Position numbers and translations under genes: made by a program. Shown piece after piece: positions 34,323 through 42,985 of a stretch of DNA of 64,000 nucleotides. Every line of letters starts with the position of its first letter. Position 1 is the stretch's first letter. Origin of the DNA: Fibrobacter sp. (GTDB lineage: Bacteria > Fibrobacterota > Fibrobacteria > Fibrobacterales > Fibrobacteraceae); assembly GCA_024398965.1 (NCBI GenBank), contig JAKSIF010000006.1, positions 100,386-164,385 of the forward strand, written 5' to 3'. The notes beneath the pieces are model-generated. The model made no database searches. It was not told the origin of the DNA and was given only the letters and a program-made list of their open reading frames with translations.

Positions 34323-34766
34323 ATGAAAACGCTAAAACTGACTACGTTAATTCTGCTTGCTATGTTGGTCAATATGTCTTTTGCGTCCAGGATGGTAAAG
34401 TCCAAAATGGGTGATCTCGACATTATGGCAAAACAGGGCGGCAGCGAAATTCTTTGCACTATGGGTTTTGACGCGGAATTGGCTCTTATCAAGGAAGCGG
34501 AAACCGAAGCCCTGGTCAAAGGTGATTGCACCGGTTGGGTTGCAAAGTCTAAAATCGAGTTTGTTGCACAAGCCGCTGGGGATAAAGTCATTCGCGAATT
34601 TAGTGAAGTCGATATCCATGGCTGGATAGATAATCTTTCCACAATAGGCATCCTTGATGACAACGTGGAGGATTTCGAAGGTGTAACAATCGATCGAGAC
34701 TTCCGTGAATACTTGACTTACACAATCGACCGTGAACAGACTGAAATGCACAACGGTGAAAATTAA
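34323..34766 (+). CDS. Small exported protein of unknown function
   Basis: 147 residues. A signal peptide (MKTLKLTTLILLAMLVNMSFA) precedes a compact soluble domain with two cysteines (ILC, GDC) that could form a disulfide. It has an excellent Shine-Dalgarno, AAAGGAGG, before the ATG. No family recognised. The sequence MDIDFTKFAND lies on the opposite strand only and is not used. Monocistronic; the next lipoprotein gene begins 97 nt later. Confidence 0.75.
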   Translation: MKTLKLTTLILLAMLVNMSFASRMVKSKMGDLDIMAKQGGSEILCTMGFDAELALIKEAETEALVKGDCTGWVAKSKIEFVAQAAGDKVIREFSEVDIHGWIDNLSTIGILDDNVEDFEGVTIDRDFREYLTYTIDREQTEMHNGEN

Positions 34767-34863
34767 TCCTTTATTTGAAGCACTCCTCAAAAGAAATCCC
34801 GTTCAGCCTAGTGCTGGGCGAGATTTTTTTTCAAGTAGAAATTCTTTAATTAAATTTTATGTC

Positions 34864-35490
34864 ATGAAAAGGGTTAGGTTTTATTGCTTGTTTGTAGTTT
34901 TGTCTCTTGCATTTTTTATGTGGGGATGTGACGGCGGTTGGAAAGATCGCAGCGAAACAATAGATGGGGTTTGGAAAAATAAAACGGAATTTTCCTATCT
35001 AGATTCCTTGACGACATTCGCTGCAGATTCCGCTGGTGTGGAATGTGAGTCGTTTTCCTGTAGAAAACTGACTATATATGTGAAAAACAGCTCGTTGGAT
35101 ACGGTGAGCACGAATGATCCTCTGACAATTCTTATTGAAGAGGAAATTGATTCCATTTATTATGAAGAGCACTATATAACATACCGTTGGGCCTCTAGCT
35201 TAATGTTGGATATTTATAACTGTAACACGGTAGATTGCCGAAATGCAGATAAGATTGTATTGCATAATGAAGACTATAGCTATTCTGTTTTATTGAAACA
35301 AGAAGATTTTGCTATAAAGAATTTGGGCAAAAAAGACATCCATTATTATAAGGAAGGGGATTTTTATCTAAAGCACTTATTCAACTTGAAGGTTGATGTA
35401 GAAGGTGTCCAAATTGATTGGGATATTCAGATGGGACATGTTGAGTATACGGAATGGGAACATTACCATATCGTACCAATTTTGGGGTGA
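34864..35490 (+). CDS. Lipoprotein of unknown function
   Basis: 208 residues from the ATG at 34864, chosen because it begins a lipoprotein signal (MKRVRFYCLFVVLSLAFFMWGC). The mature part is beta-rich, with many Asp/Tyr and a few Cys (ECESFSC, NCNTVDC). AT-rich relative to the housekeeping genes. Followed after 3 nt by a larger lipoprotein gene, forming a two-gene operon ended by the terminator at 37090. Confidence 0.75.
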   Translation: MKRVRFYCLFVVLSLAFFMWGCDGGWKDRSETIDGVWKNKTEFSYLDSLTTFAADSAGVECESFSCRKLTIYVKNSSLDTVSTNDPLTILIEEEIDSIYYEEHYITYRWASSLMLDIYNCNTVDCRNADKIVLHNEDYSYSVLLKQEDFAIKNLGKKDIHYYKEGDFYLKHLFNLKVDVEGVQIDWDIQMGHVEYTEWEHYHIVPILG

Positions 35491-35493
35491 TAG

Positions 35494-37053
35494 ATGAAAG
35501 ACTTACTCTTATTCGTGTTGCTCTCTTTGTTCATTGTTGGCTGTAGCGATTATGAAACCTACAATGCCTATTACACTTATGAAAATGATTTGGATTCTAC
35601 CGTCGTTGGATTTGAATCTTATGCAGGTCATATTGAGGAAATCAGGGCTTTTGGATTGGATTCTCTTTTTGATACAACCAGCGAAATGAACCTGCCTATT
35701 GTTTTAAGAAAAATGTGGCGGGGTGATAAAGAAGTGAATTCCGCTGTTGTTAGGGTAAGTGAATTTTCTGCGCCCTATGTCCTGGTTCGTGCGGATATTG
35801 CTTTGGGTGACAGTACAGAAGAAAAGATTTATTCGTTATACCAGCTAGTTGAAAATACTCCTAAGCATTGGAAGGAAAGCTCCTTAATCTCTGCAACACC
35901 CGGCTCCTCAATAAGGCAGATGCGTGTCATGCAGTTGATAAAAGATGGCTATCCCTATGTCGCAGCAGAACGCAAATCCCATGCTGAATTGAAAGTTGCT
36001 TTAGGTGGTTATTATGGTGGAACGGGCCTGTTTGATTTAATTGGCAGTGATCGAATGGATGCTTTCTCAAAAGATTTTAGTGATGCAGTGATGGATGATA
36101 GTTTACTGATGGTGTCTATTGCAGATGCCACCTTAGAAAAAGGAATTATAAAATGGAGTGACTCAAGTAAGAAGGTTTTTCTTCGTGGATATGTTGAAAA
36201 ATATCTTGGTGTGGAATCTTGTAAAAACTCCGAGCAAAGAATTCGTGTGACGAATAAGTTATCTGCGTACTACAATGACAGCTTGGTTTGTGACTTGGAT
36301 ATTATTGTGTATCCAAGATTAATTGATAGCCTTGACAACAAATTTGGCGTTTGTGTAAATCATGGCGATTTGAAAATTATGGAGTGTGAAGACCGTGATT
36401 CCTCGTGCTACACATGTGGTATGGATGGATGGCGAGTTTCTACTCAATATGAAATTCTAAACCATTATGTGTTCCTGTGCGATTCTTCAAAGGTTGGTGA
36501 ACGCGTTCATTGGGTGGATTCCATTTTTAAATGTACATCTAGTGGTTGGTATAGAGAGTTCATAGACTTTGGATATACTTTGGGAGAATGCAATAAGGAT
36601 AATGCAGACGAGGTAAAGCAACACTCTTCTGGTGATTACTATACATGCGACAAAAAAGAGCTGAAGTGGAGAATGTCTGTTCCTGGCGATATTCTAAAGA
36701 CACTCCCAGCATGCGAAAAAGGTGATGTGCTTCGTGTGGAAGAAATTGTTCTTGGAACAGATACAACTTATTTTGAGTGTGAATTCGATTACTATCACTA
36801 TCCTGGAAGCGGAGGTCCCGAGGCGGGAGGCTTTAAGGAAGTAAAAAAGAGCGAAGCTCAGATTACGAAGGAACAAGTCTGGTTGTATGAAAACAAGGAA
36901 TGCAGCAACCAGAATGTATCTGATTATCTTTATAATGTGGATTTGGGCGCATGTTTCTTTTGCGAGTATCAATATTGGCGTGGAGACTATGGCTGGTCTA
37001 GAGCTTCTACGCGTGATGCTGACAAATGTATCCAGACTTACAAGCACAAGTAA
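35494..37053 (+). CDS. Lipoprotein with repeated Cys/Trp motifs
   Basis: 519 residues. Lipoprotein signal MKDLLLFVLLSLFIVGC. The first 240 residues are an unknown domain; from about 270 there are several Cys-paired units with Gly/Trp (CYTCGMDGW, KCTSSGWY, YYTCDKKELKW, YFECEF, ACFFCEYQYW). The pattern C...Y.C...GxW resembles repeats in the lipoproteins at 13829 and 48637. Probably a surface protein with small disulfide-bonded modules. Function unknown. Confidence 0.78.
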   Translation: MKDLLLFVLLSLFIVGCSDYETYNAYYTYENDLDSTVVGFESYAGHIEEIRAFGLDSLFDTTSEMNLPIVLRKMWRGDKEVNSAVVRVSEFSAPYVLVRADIALGDSTEEKIYSLYQLVENTPKHWKESSLISATPGSSIRQMRVMQLIKDGYPYVAAERKSHAELKVALGGYYGGTGLFDLIGSDRMDAFSKDFSDAVMDDSLLMVSIADATLEKGIIKWSDSSKKVFLRGYVEKYLGVESCKNSEQRIRVTNKLSAYYNDSLVCDLDIIVYPRLIDSLDNKFGVCVNHGDLKIMECEDRDSSCYTCGMDGWRVSTQYEILNHYVFLCDSSKVGERVHWVDSIFKCTSSGWYREFIDFGYTLGECNKDNADEVKQHSSGDYYTCDKKELKWRMSVPGDILKTLPACEKGDVLRVEEIVLGTDTTYFECEFDYYHYPGSGGPEAGGFKEVKKSEAQITKEQVWLYENKECSNQNVSDYLYNVDLGACFFCEYQYWRGDYGWSRASTRDADKCIQTYKHK

Positions 37054-37089
37054 GTTTTTAAACCTTGACTTTAGAAGTTTCTATGGATA

Positions 37090-37128
37090 AAAAACACCCG
37101 CCCGGTATAACCGAGCGGGTTGTTTTTG
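37090..37128 (+). terminator. Terminator of the lipoprotein pair
   Basis: Stem CCCGCCCGGT / ACCGAGCGGG with an ATA loop flanked by an A-run and TTGTTTTT. Confidence 0.85.
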
Positions 37129-37136
37129 TATGACAT

Positions 37137-37218
37137 GTCATCCTGGAGCGACCGTAAGGGAGCGATAGGATCTAATGAGGAGGATTCTATCGGCCACTAA
37201 AGTGGCCTCCAGAATGAC
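37137..37218. repeat. 82-bp nested inverted-repeat element
   Basis: Outer arms GTCATCCTGGAG / CTCCAGAATGAC (one mismatch) enclose GATAGGATC / GATTCTATC and GGCCACTTTAGTGGCC-like arms. Related pieces (GTCATyCTGAG...GGATC) occur at 28803, 49507 and 52313, so this is a dispersed intergenic repeat family. Confidence 0.6.
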
Positions 37219-37227
37219 GCGAATGAA

Positions 37228-38889
37228 TTACTTCTGATTCTTCTTGAACCAGTTGATGAGCTGGTTGGTAGAGGAATCGTGCTTGAGTTCGGTGTCAGCC
37301 TTCAGTTCCGGGAGGATCTTCATGGCCAGCTGCTTACCCAGTTCAACACCCCACTGGTCGTAGCTGTTGATGTTCCAGATTACGCCCTGGGTGAAGATCT
37401 TGTGTTCGTACATGGCGATGAGGGCGCCCAGACGTTCCGGAGAAACGTAGTCCATCATGATGGAGTTGGTGGGCTTGTTGCCTTCGAACACCTTGTGCGG
37501 AGCGAGGAAAGCGATTTCTTCTTCAGACTTGCCGGCCTTGCGGAGTTCTTCCTGAGCCTGTGCGAGGGTCTTGCCGTTCATGAGAGCTTCGGGCTGTGCG
37601 AAGAAGTTGGAGAGCAGCTTCTGGTGGTGATCGCCAACAGGGTTGTGGCTGTTTGCCGGAGCGATGAAGTCGCAAGGAATCATCTTGGTGCCCTGGTGGA
37701 TCAGCTGGTAGAAGGCATGCTGGCCGTTGGTGCCCGGTTCGCCCCAGAGGATCGGGCCAGTCTGGTAGTTCACGCGCTTGGAGTCGCGGTCAACAGTCTT
37801 GCCGTTGGATTCCATGTCAGCCTGCTGGAAGTAGGCAGCCAGACGATGGAGGTACTGGTCGTAGGGCAGCATGGCGTAGCTGGATGCGCCGAAGAAGTTG
37901 TTGTACCACACACCGACGAGGGCGAGGATAGCGGGGAGGTTCTTTTCCACCGGAGCAGTCTTGAAGTGCTGATCCATTTCGTATGCACCCTGGTGGAGCT
38001 TCATGTAATTGTCGAAGCCGATGCGCAGAGCGATGGACAGACCGATTGCAGACCACAGGGAGTAGCGGCCGCCAACCCAGTTCCAGAATTCGAACATGTT
38101 GGCCGGGTCGATACCGAAAGCGGAAACGGCTTCGGTGTTGGTGGAAAGAGCAACGAAGTGCTTTGCGATGGACTTTTCGTCACCATTGAAGGCCTTCAGC
38201 ACAGCTTCCTTGGCGGTCTGTGCGTTGGTCATGGTTTCGAGGGTGGTGAAGGTCTTGGATGCTACGATGAAGAGGGTTTCTTCCAGGTTCACCTTCTTCA
38301 GGGTTTCAGCCATGTGGGTGCCATCGATGTTGGAAACGAAGAACACTTCCGGAGAAGTTTCGCCTGCAGCCGGCTTTTCAGCATAGGGCTTGAGGGCTTC
38401 GGTAACCATCACGGGGCCCAGGTCGGAACCGCCGATACCGATGTTCACGACGTACTTGATGGACTTGCCGGTGTGGCCCTTCCAGGAACCGGAACGAACC
38501 AGCTTGGTGAAGTCTTCCATGTGCTTGAGAACTGCACGAACTTCGGGCATAACGTCCTTGCCGTCGACGCAGATGGATTCGGTACCCTTGTAACGCAGAG
38601 CAGTGTGGAGCACAGCGCGCTTTTCGGTGGTGTTAATCTTTTCGCCGCCGAAGTACTTGGCGCGAATGTCTTCGAAATTGGCAGCCTTCAGGAGATCCTG
38701 GAGCTTGGCCATGGTTTCGTCGGTGATGATGTTCTTGGAGTAGTCCAGGAAGATGCCGCAGGCTTCGGCGCTGAACTTAGCAGCACGGCTGGGGTCCTTG
38801 GCGAAGAGTTCCTTCATGTGCCAAGTCTTGGCAACTTCGGAGTGGGCTTCGAGAGCCTTCCATTCCTGAGAATCAGTCAGTTTAGACAT
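37228..38889 (-). CDS. pgi: Glucose-6-phosphate isomerase
   Basis: 553 residues. Family motifs: [46 protein letters not shown] stretch, [18 protein letters not shown] and the C-terminal [10 protein letters not shown]. It interconverts glucose-6-phosphate and fructose-6-phosphate in glycolysis. AAGGA precedes the ATG. Codon use is strongly biased, as for a highly expressed gene. A seven-base tandem repeat lies 70 bp upstream of its start. Confidence 0.97.
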   Translation of the reverse strand: MSKLTDSQEWKALEAHSEVAKTWHMKELFAKDPSRAAKFSAEACGIFLDYSKNIITDETMAKLQDLLKAANFEDIRAKYFGGEKINTTEKRAVLHTALRYKGTESICVDGKDVMPEVRAVLKHMEDFTKLVRSGSWKGHTGKSIKYVVNIGIGGSDLGPVMVTEALKPYAEKPAAGETSPEVFFVSNIDGTHMAETLKKVNLEETLFIVASKTFTTLETMTNAQTAKEAVLKAFNGDEKSIAKHFVALSTNTEAVSAFGIDPANMFEFWNWVGGRYSLWSAIGLSIALRIGFDNYMKLHQGAYEMDQHFKTAPVEKNLPAILALVGVWYNNFFGASSYAMLPYDQYLHRLAAYFQQADMESNGKTVDRDSKRVNYQTGPILWGEPGTNGQHAFYQLIHQGTKMIPCDFIAPANSHNPVGDHHQKLLSNFFAQPEALMNGKTLAQAQEELRKAGKSEEEIAFLAPHKVFEGNKPTNSIMMDYVSPERLGALIAMYEHKIFTQGVIWNINSYDQWGVELGKQLAMKILPELKADTELKHDSSTNQLINWFKKNQK

Positions 38890-38958
38890 AGATTAATCCT
38901 TTCCGCATAGCGGGAGTTGTAATTACGCGTGAAATTTAGAAACAATTAGCAACTAATA

Positions 38959-39014
38959 ATGAAGAATGAAGTATGAAGTATGAAAAATGAAGAATGAAGA
39001 ATGAGGTATGAAAA
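38959..39014. repeat. Eight heptamer tandem repeats (ATGAAGA type)
   Basis: Eight units in exact 7-base register, ATGAAGA, ATGAAGT, ATGAAGT, ATGAAAA, ATGAAGA, ATGAAGA, ATGAGGT, ATGAAAA. It lies in the 304-bp gap between pgi and a small gene, within the likely pgi promoter region. The rest of the gap is AT-rich with a CGAAATTTCG palindrome near 39049. Confidence 0.8.
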
Positions 39015-39193
39015 TTGTCCATGAAATGTGAAAAATGGTGATTTTGACGAAATTTCGCCACTTTTTTCTTATCCATTATGGATAAATCGTCCATGAAACC
39101 TTTACGCCGATGTGAGTTTTGTGGGGTGGAATTGGGTAATTTATTGATGTAGGGGTGAGAAACCCTAGGTTGTTTGGTGAAAGGATGGTTCTT

Positions 39194-39322
39194 ATGGAAC
39201 AGCGTTACAAATCTCAGACTCGTACAATTACAAAGCAGTACGGTCCCAAGGTCGAAGCAATTTTGAGTGGTTTGCTCCTTGTTGCAGGAAGTGCTCTGCT
39301 CATGCTCTCCAATATCGTTTAA
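39194..39322 (+). CDS. Small single-span membrane protein (42 residues)
   Basis: The frame reads MEQRYKSQTRTITKQYG, then a hydrophobic helix (EAILSGLLLVAGSALLMLSNIV) to the stop. AAAGGA (39180-39185) lies 8 nt before the ATG at 39194; an in-frame ATG at 39185 would add three residues but overlaps the ribosome site. A strong terminator follows at 39379. The basic head and single helix fit a small inner-membrane protein with a cytoplasmic N-terminus. No family recognised; function unknown. Confidence 0.6.
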   Translation: MEQRYKSQTRTITKQYGPKVEAILSGLLLVAGSALLMLSNIV

Positions 39323-39378
39323 GATAGGCTTTTTAAGCCATTTGCCCCTTTGTAGTTCTTTTTCTCTCTAATGTAAAT

Positions 39379-39407
39379 AGTCCCCGGTGTGCTGCCGGGG
39401 ACTTTTT
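39379..39407 (+). terminator. Terminator after the small membrane protein gene
   Basis: AGTCCCCGG / CCGGGGACT stem with a seven-base loop, then five T. Confidence 0.9.
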
Positions 39408-39430
39408 AAGTTCTAGATGCCTAGGAAGGT

Positions 39431-40012
39431 TTATTCATTTACGTTTTTTTGTTCTTCGTGATGGCGTGGGCCTTTGGGACCCTTGTGGAATTTCTGGAAC
39501 TTTTCCTTCTGGAAGTCGCGGAACTTTGCCATCTGTTCCTTGGTGAGGATCTTGGATAGGTTGGCGGCTCCTTGGATGCGCTGGTTGAGCATTGCCTCGT
39601 TGGCGGCAAGGACGCTTGCCTTGGCGGCATTGATCTGTTCAAGGTTGTCGCTGTCCAGGGCTTCCTTCAGTTGCTTCTCGGCGTCCATTTTCTGCTTGCG
39701 GAGTGCCTTGAAGGAGGAGTCCATTTCGTTACGCTGCTGCTCCAGGGAGGCCTTCTGTTCCGGGGTTACCTGAAGTACGGAGTCCATCTCTGCCTGGAAA
39801 CGATCCCTGCTGTGGCGTTCCTTACCTTGGAACTCCTTCATGTCGTCGGGTATTCCTGCATGGGGGCCAGGCATTCCGGGGCCGTGCGGACCTTTTCCTT
39901 CTATGCGGGGGCAGGGGGCGTTAGCCTTACAGCAACCTATGTATATTGCGCCGCCGAATAATCCCAGGGAGCATGCAAACAGGATGAGGCTTGCGATAAA
40001 AAGTTTCTTCAT
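39431..40012 (-). CDS. Spy/CpxP/ZraP-like periplasmic stress protein
   Basis: 193 residues. One hydrophobic N-terminal segment (LFIASLILFACSLGLFGGAIYIG), a Gly/Pro/His stretch (GKGPHGPGMPGPHAG), then long helices with TPEQKASLEQQ and LTKEQMAKFRDFQKE, the LTxxQ pattern of the family, ending in a His-rich tail (GPKGPRHHEE). Such proteins are periplasmic chaperones or metal-responsive repressors. AAGGAG precedes the ATG. It is the last gene of a sigma/anti-sigma/Spy operon. Confidence 0.82.
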   Translation of the reverse strand: MKKLFIASLILFACSLGLFGGAIYIGCCKANAPCPRIEGKGPHGPGMPGPHAGIPDDMKEFQGKERHSRDRFQAEMDSVLQVTPEQKASLEQQRNEMDSSFKALRKQKMDAEKQLKEALDSDNLEQINAAKASVLAANEAMLNQRIQGAANLSKILTKEQMAKFRDFQKEKFQKFHKGPKGPRHHEEQKNVNE

Positions 40013-40015
40013 ATT

Positions 40016-40375
40016 TTACTCCTTCATCAGGTAACTGATGGTAGTTGTGTTGTCTAAAATTTCGTAATCGTCTGAGTCAGCTTCGCCCAGGTTGTCGTAC
40101 CAGCTGGAAAGTTCCGTGGATACCACGCTGTTCATTGATACGTTGCTGCTGCTTTGGCCTGAGGCTGTCATGACCAGATAAAGGCAGATGAAAATAAAGC
40201 TTGCTGCAAGAGGGATGGCGGCAGACATTCGGAACTGCAGAATGTTTCCCGCGCCCATGGCCTTTGACTTTTCAAGGTGTTTTTCAACGTCCAGACGTGC
40301 GCAGACCTTGTTCCAGGAATCTGCACGGGGTGTAATGCGTTCAAGTCCGGAGAGATCAAGCTTGTTGTCTTGCAT
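40016..40375 (-). CDS. Putative anti-sigma factor, one membrane span
   Basis: 119 residues: a cytoplasmic part of about 50 residues, a membrane helix (about 51-70, AAIPLAASFIFICLYLVM) and a short outer part with an acidic end. It overlaps the sigma gene by 20 nt and is 3 nt from the Spy-like gene, which is the usual layout for an anti-sigma factor. No zinc motif (HxxxCxxC) is seen, so the assignment rests on context and topology. Confidence 0.65.
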   Translation of the reverse strand: MQDNKLDLSGLERITPRADSWNKVCARLDVEKHLEKSKAMGAGNILQFRMSAAIPLAASFIFICLYLVMTASGQSSSNVSMNSVVSTELSSWYDNLGEADSDDYEILDNTTTISYLMKE

Positions 40376-40925
40376 AAATTCGCTCCTTCAGGAAGTTCCT
40401 CATAAAGTTTCTAGCGCGGCTGAGGCGAGCCTTGATTGTGCCTTCGGGCATGCTGTAGATTTCTGCCAGGTCGTTTACGCTCAAATCCTCGGCGTCCTTT
40501 AGCCAGAGCATGCTTCGTGTTTCTGCCGGCAGCTCGTTCATCCCGAGGGTTAGCAGCTGCGGGTCAAATCCGATATCGCTTTGAACGTCGCTCTTGCCGA
40601 AGGCTTCCTCTATAATGGTGTCGAACTTTTCTTCTTCAAGCTCGTGATGGCGTTTTTGCGCTCTCAGTTTCATGAGGCAGGCGTTGACGGTAAGCCTGTA
40701 CAGCCAGGTGCTTAGGGCGGACTCGCCGCGAAACCCTTTGACAGCCTTGGGCACCAGGACAAATACGTCCATCAGGATGTCCTCGGCCTGGTCCCGATCC
40801 TTCATCATGCGGAAGGCGAGATTCAGCACGTTGGCGCTGTGCGCCTGCCAAAGCAGGGCCAGGGCTTCGCGGCTCCCTTCCTTTATTCTTTTAAGGATGA
40901 TGTGATCGGCTGGTTTAAAACTCAT
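40356..40925 (-). CDS. ECF-type RNA polymerase sigma factor
   Basis: 189 residues from the ATG at 40925 (MSFKPADHIILKRIKEGSREALALLW); an ATG 13 codons upstream is possible but less typical. Region 2 reads NLAFRMMKDRDQAEDILMDVFV and STWLYRLTVNACL; region 4 has LPAETRSMLWLKDAEDLSVNDLAEIYSMPEGTIKARLSRAR, a complete helix-turn-helix. It is expected to drive a small envelope-stress regulon, including its own operon with the anti-sigma and Spy-like genes. Confidence 0.92.
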   Translation of the reverse strand: MSFKPADHIILKRIKEGSREALALLWQAHSANVLNLAFRMMKDRDQAEDILMDVFVLVPKAVKGFRGESALSTWLYRLTVNACLMKLRAQKRHHELEEEKFDTIIEEAFGKSDVQSDIGFDPQLLTLGMNELPAETRSMLWLKDAEDLSVNDLAEIYSMPEGTIKARLSRARNFMRNFLKERIYARQQA

Positions 40926-41016
40926 TGCTTTCTTTAGATGCCCCGCGTCACATTGGGGTTGCATTGTAAAATAAAAAAATAGTTCTGTGGAGCGCTTTTG
41001 CTATATTGGGCCTATC

Positions 41017-42549
41017 ATGCTGAAAATCCTGCAGGACAAGTTAAAGGAAGCCTTCACGTCGGTGCTACCCGTAGCGCTGATTGTGCTCGTGGTGTCCTTT
41101 ACGCCCTTGGTGACCTTGTCCATTAAGGAAATGGTCGTTTTTTCCGCTTGTGCCGTTTTCCTGGTTCTTGGAATAGGCCTGTTCAATCTTGGGGCGGATT
41201 TGGCTATGACGCCCATGGGAGAACATGTGGGTGCCGGTCTTGCAAAGTCCCGCCGGCTTCTGCTCTTGGCTTCCGTATGCTTTGTGATGGGAGTCCTTAT
41301 TACCGTTGCGGAGCCGGACTTGTCTGTTTTGGCTGAGCAGGTGAAGGCTGCTGTGAACCCCGGGCTCTTGATTGGAACTGTGGGCGTTGGCGTCGGTCTG
41401 TTCCTTCTTTTGTCTATTCTGAAGATTGTTTTCAAGAAGGATCTTTCCTCCATCATCATTTTCTTCTACATGGTTTTGTTCATGTTGGGAATGCTGATGA
41501 TTTCCATGGGCAAGGCTGTCTTTGTTCCCCTGGCTTTTGATTCTGGTGGAGTTACCACTGGCCCCATTACGGTGCCCTTCATTATGGCTCTAGGTGTAGG
41601 TGTGGCCGGTGCCATCGGCGGCAGGCATGCAAATGAAAACAGCTTCGGTCTTATTGCCCTTTGCAGTATTGGACCTATCTTGGCCCTGATGGGGTTGCTG
41701 CTTTTCTCGAAGGGGGATTTGTCCTACCAGCTTTCTGAAAGCGCTTATTCCATTGACGCAAGTCTTGGTTGGAATTTTATCTATACGGTCCTAGGGGTTG
41801 CGAAGGAAGTGATTGTGGCCCTCGGGCTGATTGTTGTCTTCTTTACCGTTTTGCAAGTGACTGTACTTAAGCTGACAAGGGCCAAGCTGGTACAGATTGG
41901 TTTTGGCATTGTCTATACCTTTGTGGGCCTGGTGATTTTCCTTACGGCAGTGGCTGTTGGTTTTATGCCCATTGGCTTTGAACTGGGGCAGCAGTTGGCA
42001 AGAATGCCCAGGGCACTGGTTGTTGCGGGCTTTATCATCGGCATGGTGGTGGTGCTGGCGGAACCTGCAGTGCATGTTTTGAACAAACAGGTCGAAGAGA
42101 TTACAGGCGGTCTTGTGACCAAGAAGTCCATGCTTATTGCACTTTCCGTGGGCGTGGGCATTTCCATCGGTCTTTCCATGCTTCGCCTGATTATGGGTTT
42201 CCCTCTTATCTATTACTTGATTCCCGGCTACTTTATTTCTCTTGGCTTGTCCTTCTTTGTTCCGAAGCTTTATACGGCCATCGCCTTTGACTCCGGTGGA
42301 GTTGCCAGCGGTCCCTTGACTTCCAGCTTTATATTGCCCTTGGCTATTGGCGCCTGCGCTGCCATTCACGATGGTGGCGATTCCATCTTGAGTTACGCTT
42401 TCGGTATTGTGGCAATGGTTGCAATGACGCCCTTGATTACTATCCAGATTCTTGGCTTTAAGGCCATTGTCTCTAGAACCCTTCGTAACCGTATGATGAT
42501 GCGTCGTATCCAGGATGCGGATGACGAACAGATTATTGATTTTGTGTAG
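41017..42549 (+). CDS. DUF1538 membrane protein (two repeats)
   Basis: 510 residues with about 12 membrane helices in two similar halves. Each half carries FDSGGVTTGPITVPF or FDSGGVASGPLTSSF, the DUF1538 hallmark, and an AEPxxxxL motif. The family is thought to be a transporter of unknown substrate. The start at 41017 gives a membrane-protein N-terminus; TATATT ends 9 nt upstream, with no Shine-Dalgarno. Two PII-like genes follow in the same operon, suggesting that transport is controlled by nucleotide or metabolite sensing. Confidence 0.87.
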   Translation: MLKILQDKLKEAFTSVLPVALIVLVVSFTPLVTLSIKEMVVFSACAVFLVLGIGLFNLGADLAMTPMGEHVGAGLAKSRRLLLLASVCFVMGVLITVAEPDLSVLAEQVKAAVNPGLLIGTVGVGVGLFLLLSILKIVFKKDLSSIIIFFYMVLFMLGMLMISMGKAVFVPLAFDSGGVTTGPITVPFIMALGVGVAGAIGGRHANENSFGLIALCSIGPILALMGLLLFSKGDLSYQLSESAYSIDASLGWNFIYTVLGVAKEVIVALGLIVVFFTVLQVTVLKLTRAKLVQIGFGIVYTFVGLVIFLTAVAVGFMPIGFELGQQLARMPRALVVAGFIIGMVVVLAEPAVHVLNKQVEEITGGLVTKKSMLIALSVGVGISIGLSMLRLIMGFPLIYYLIPGYFISLGLSFFVPKLYTAIAFDSGGVASGPLTSSFILPLAIGACAAIHDGGDSILSYAFGIVAMVAMTPLITIQILGFKAIVSRTLRNRMMMRRIQDADDEQIIDFV

Positions 42550-42556
42550 GTGATGT

Positions 42557-42985
42557 ATGGCTGACTTTGGAAAGATAAATCCTGTAAGAAGGCGCAGTCA
42601 GGCGCATCATGACGGACATTCCCGTGTGTCCATGAATAAGCTCAAGATCATGATTACGGTTGTGGGCCGCGCCAAGGCGGATTTCTACATGGACCATATC
42701 CAGAGTTTTGGTGTGAACATGCAGATGGTTGTATTCGGCCAGGGTACGGCTCCGCTGGAAATTGCAACGGCCATGGGCCTTGTGGATTCTGAACGTGCGG
42801 TCATCATCAGCGTCATTGGTGAAGATCGTTTGCCTGCGGCCCTGGAAAGCCTGGAAGAAAAATTCAATACCATCGTTGGCGGCAAGGGAATTGCCTACAC
42901 CATTCCCATGGCAAGCATTATCGGCAAGTCCATCTTTAATTTTTTGAGCGACAATAGAAACGCTGTTCTTAGGAGCGCAAAATGA
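42557..42985 (+). CDS. PII-like signalling protein 1
   Basis: 142 residues from the ATG at 42557 (AGGTGAT upstream). After a basic 30-residue head, a ferredoxin-like PII fold is seen (KLKIMITVVGRAKADFYMDHIQSFGV...). The canonical T-loop tyrosine motif is not present, so it is a divergent PII-like protein. The stop overlaps the start of a second PII-like gene. Together with the upstream DUF1538 transporter this suggests a trimeric regulator, perhaps a heteromer. Confidence 0.75.
   Translation: MADFGKINPVRRRSQAHHDGHSRVSMNKLKIMITVVGRAKADFYMDHIQSFGVNMQMVVFGQGTAPLEIATAMGLVDSERAVIISVIGEDRLPAALESLEEKFNTIVGGKGIAYTIPMASIIGKSIFNFLSDNRNAVLRSAK

Noticed and set aside
37279..38910. 543-codon antisense frame opposite pgi
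   Set aside because: pgi on the minus strand has all family motifs; the opposite frame has none.
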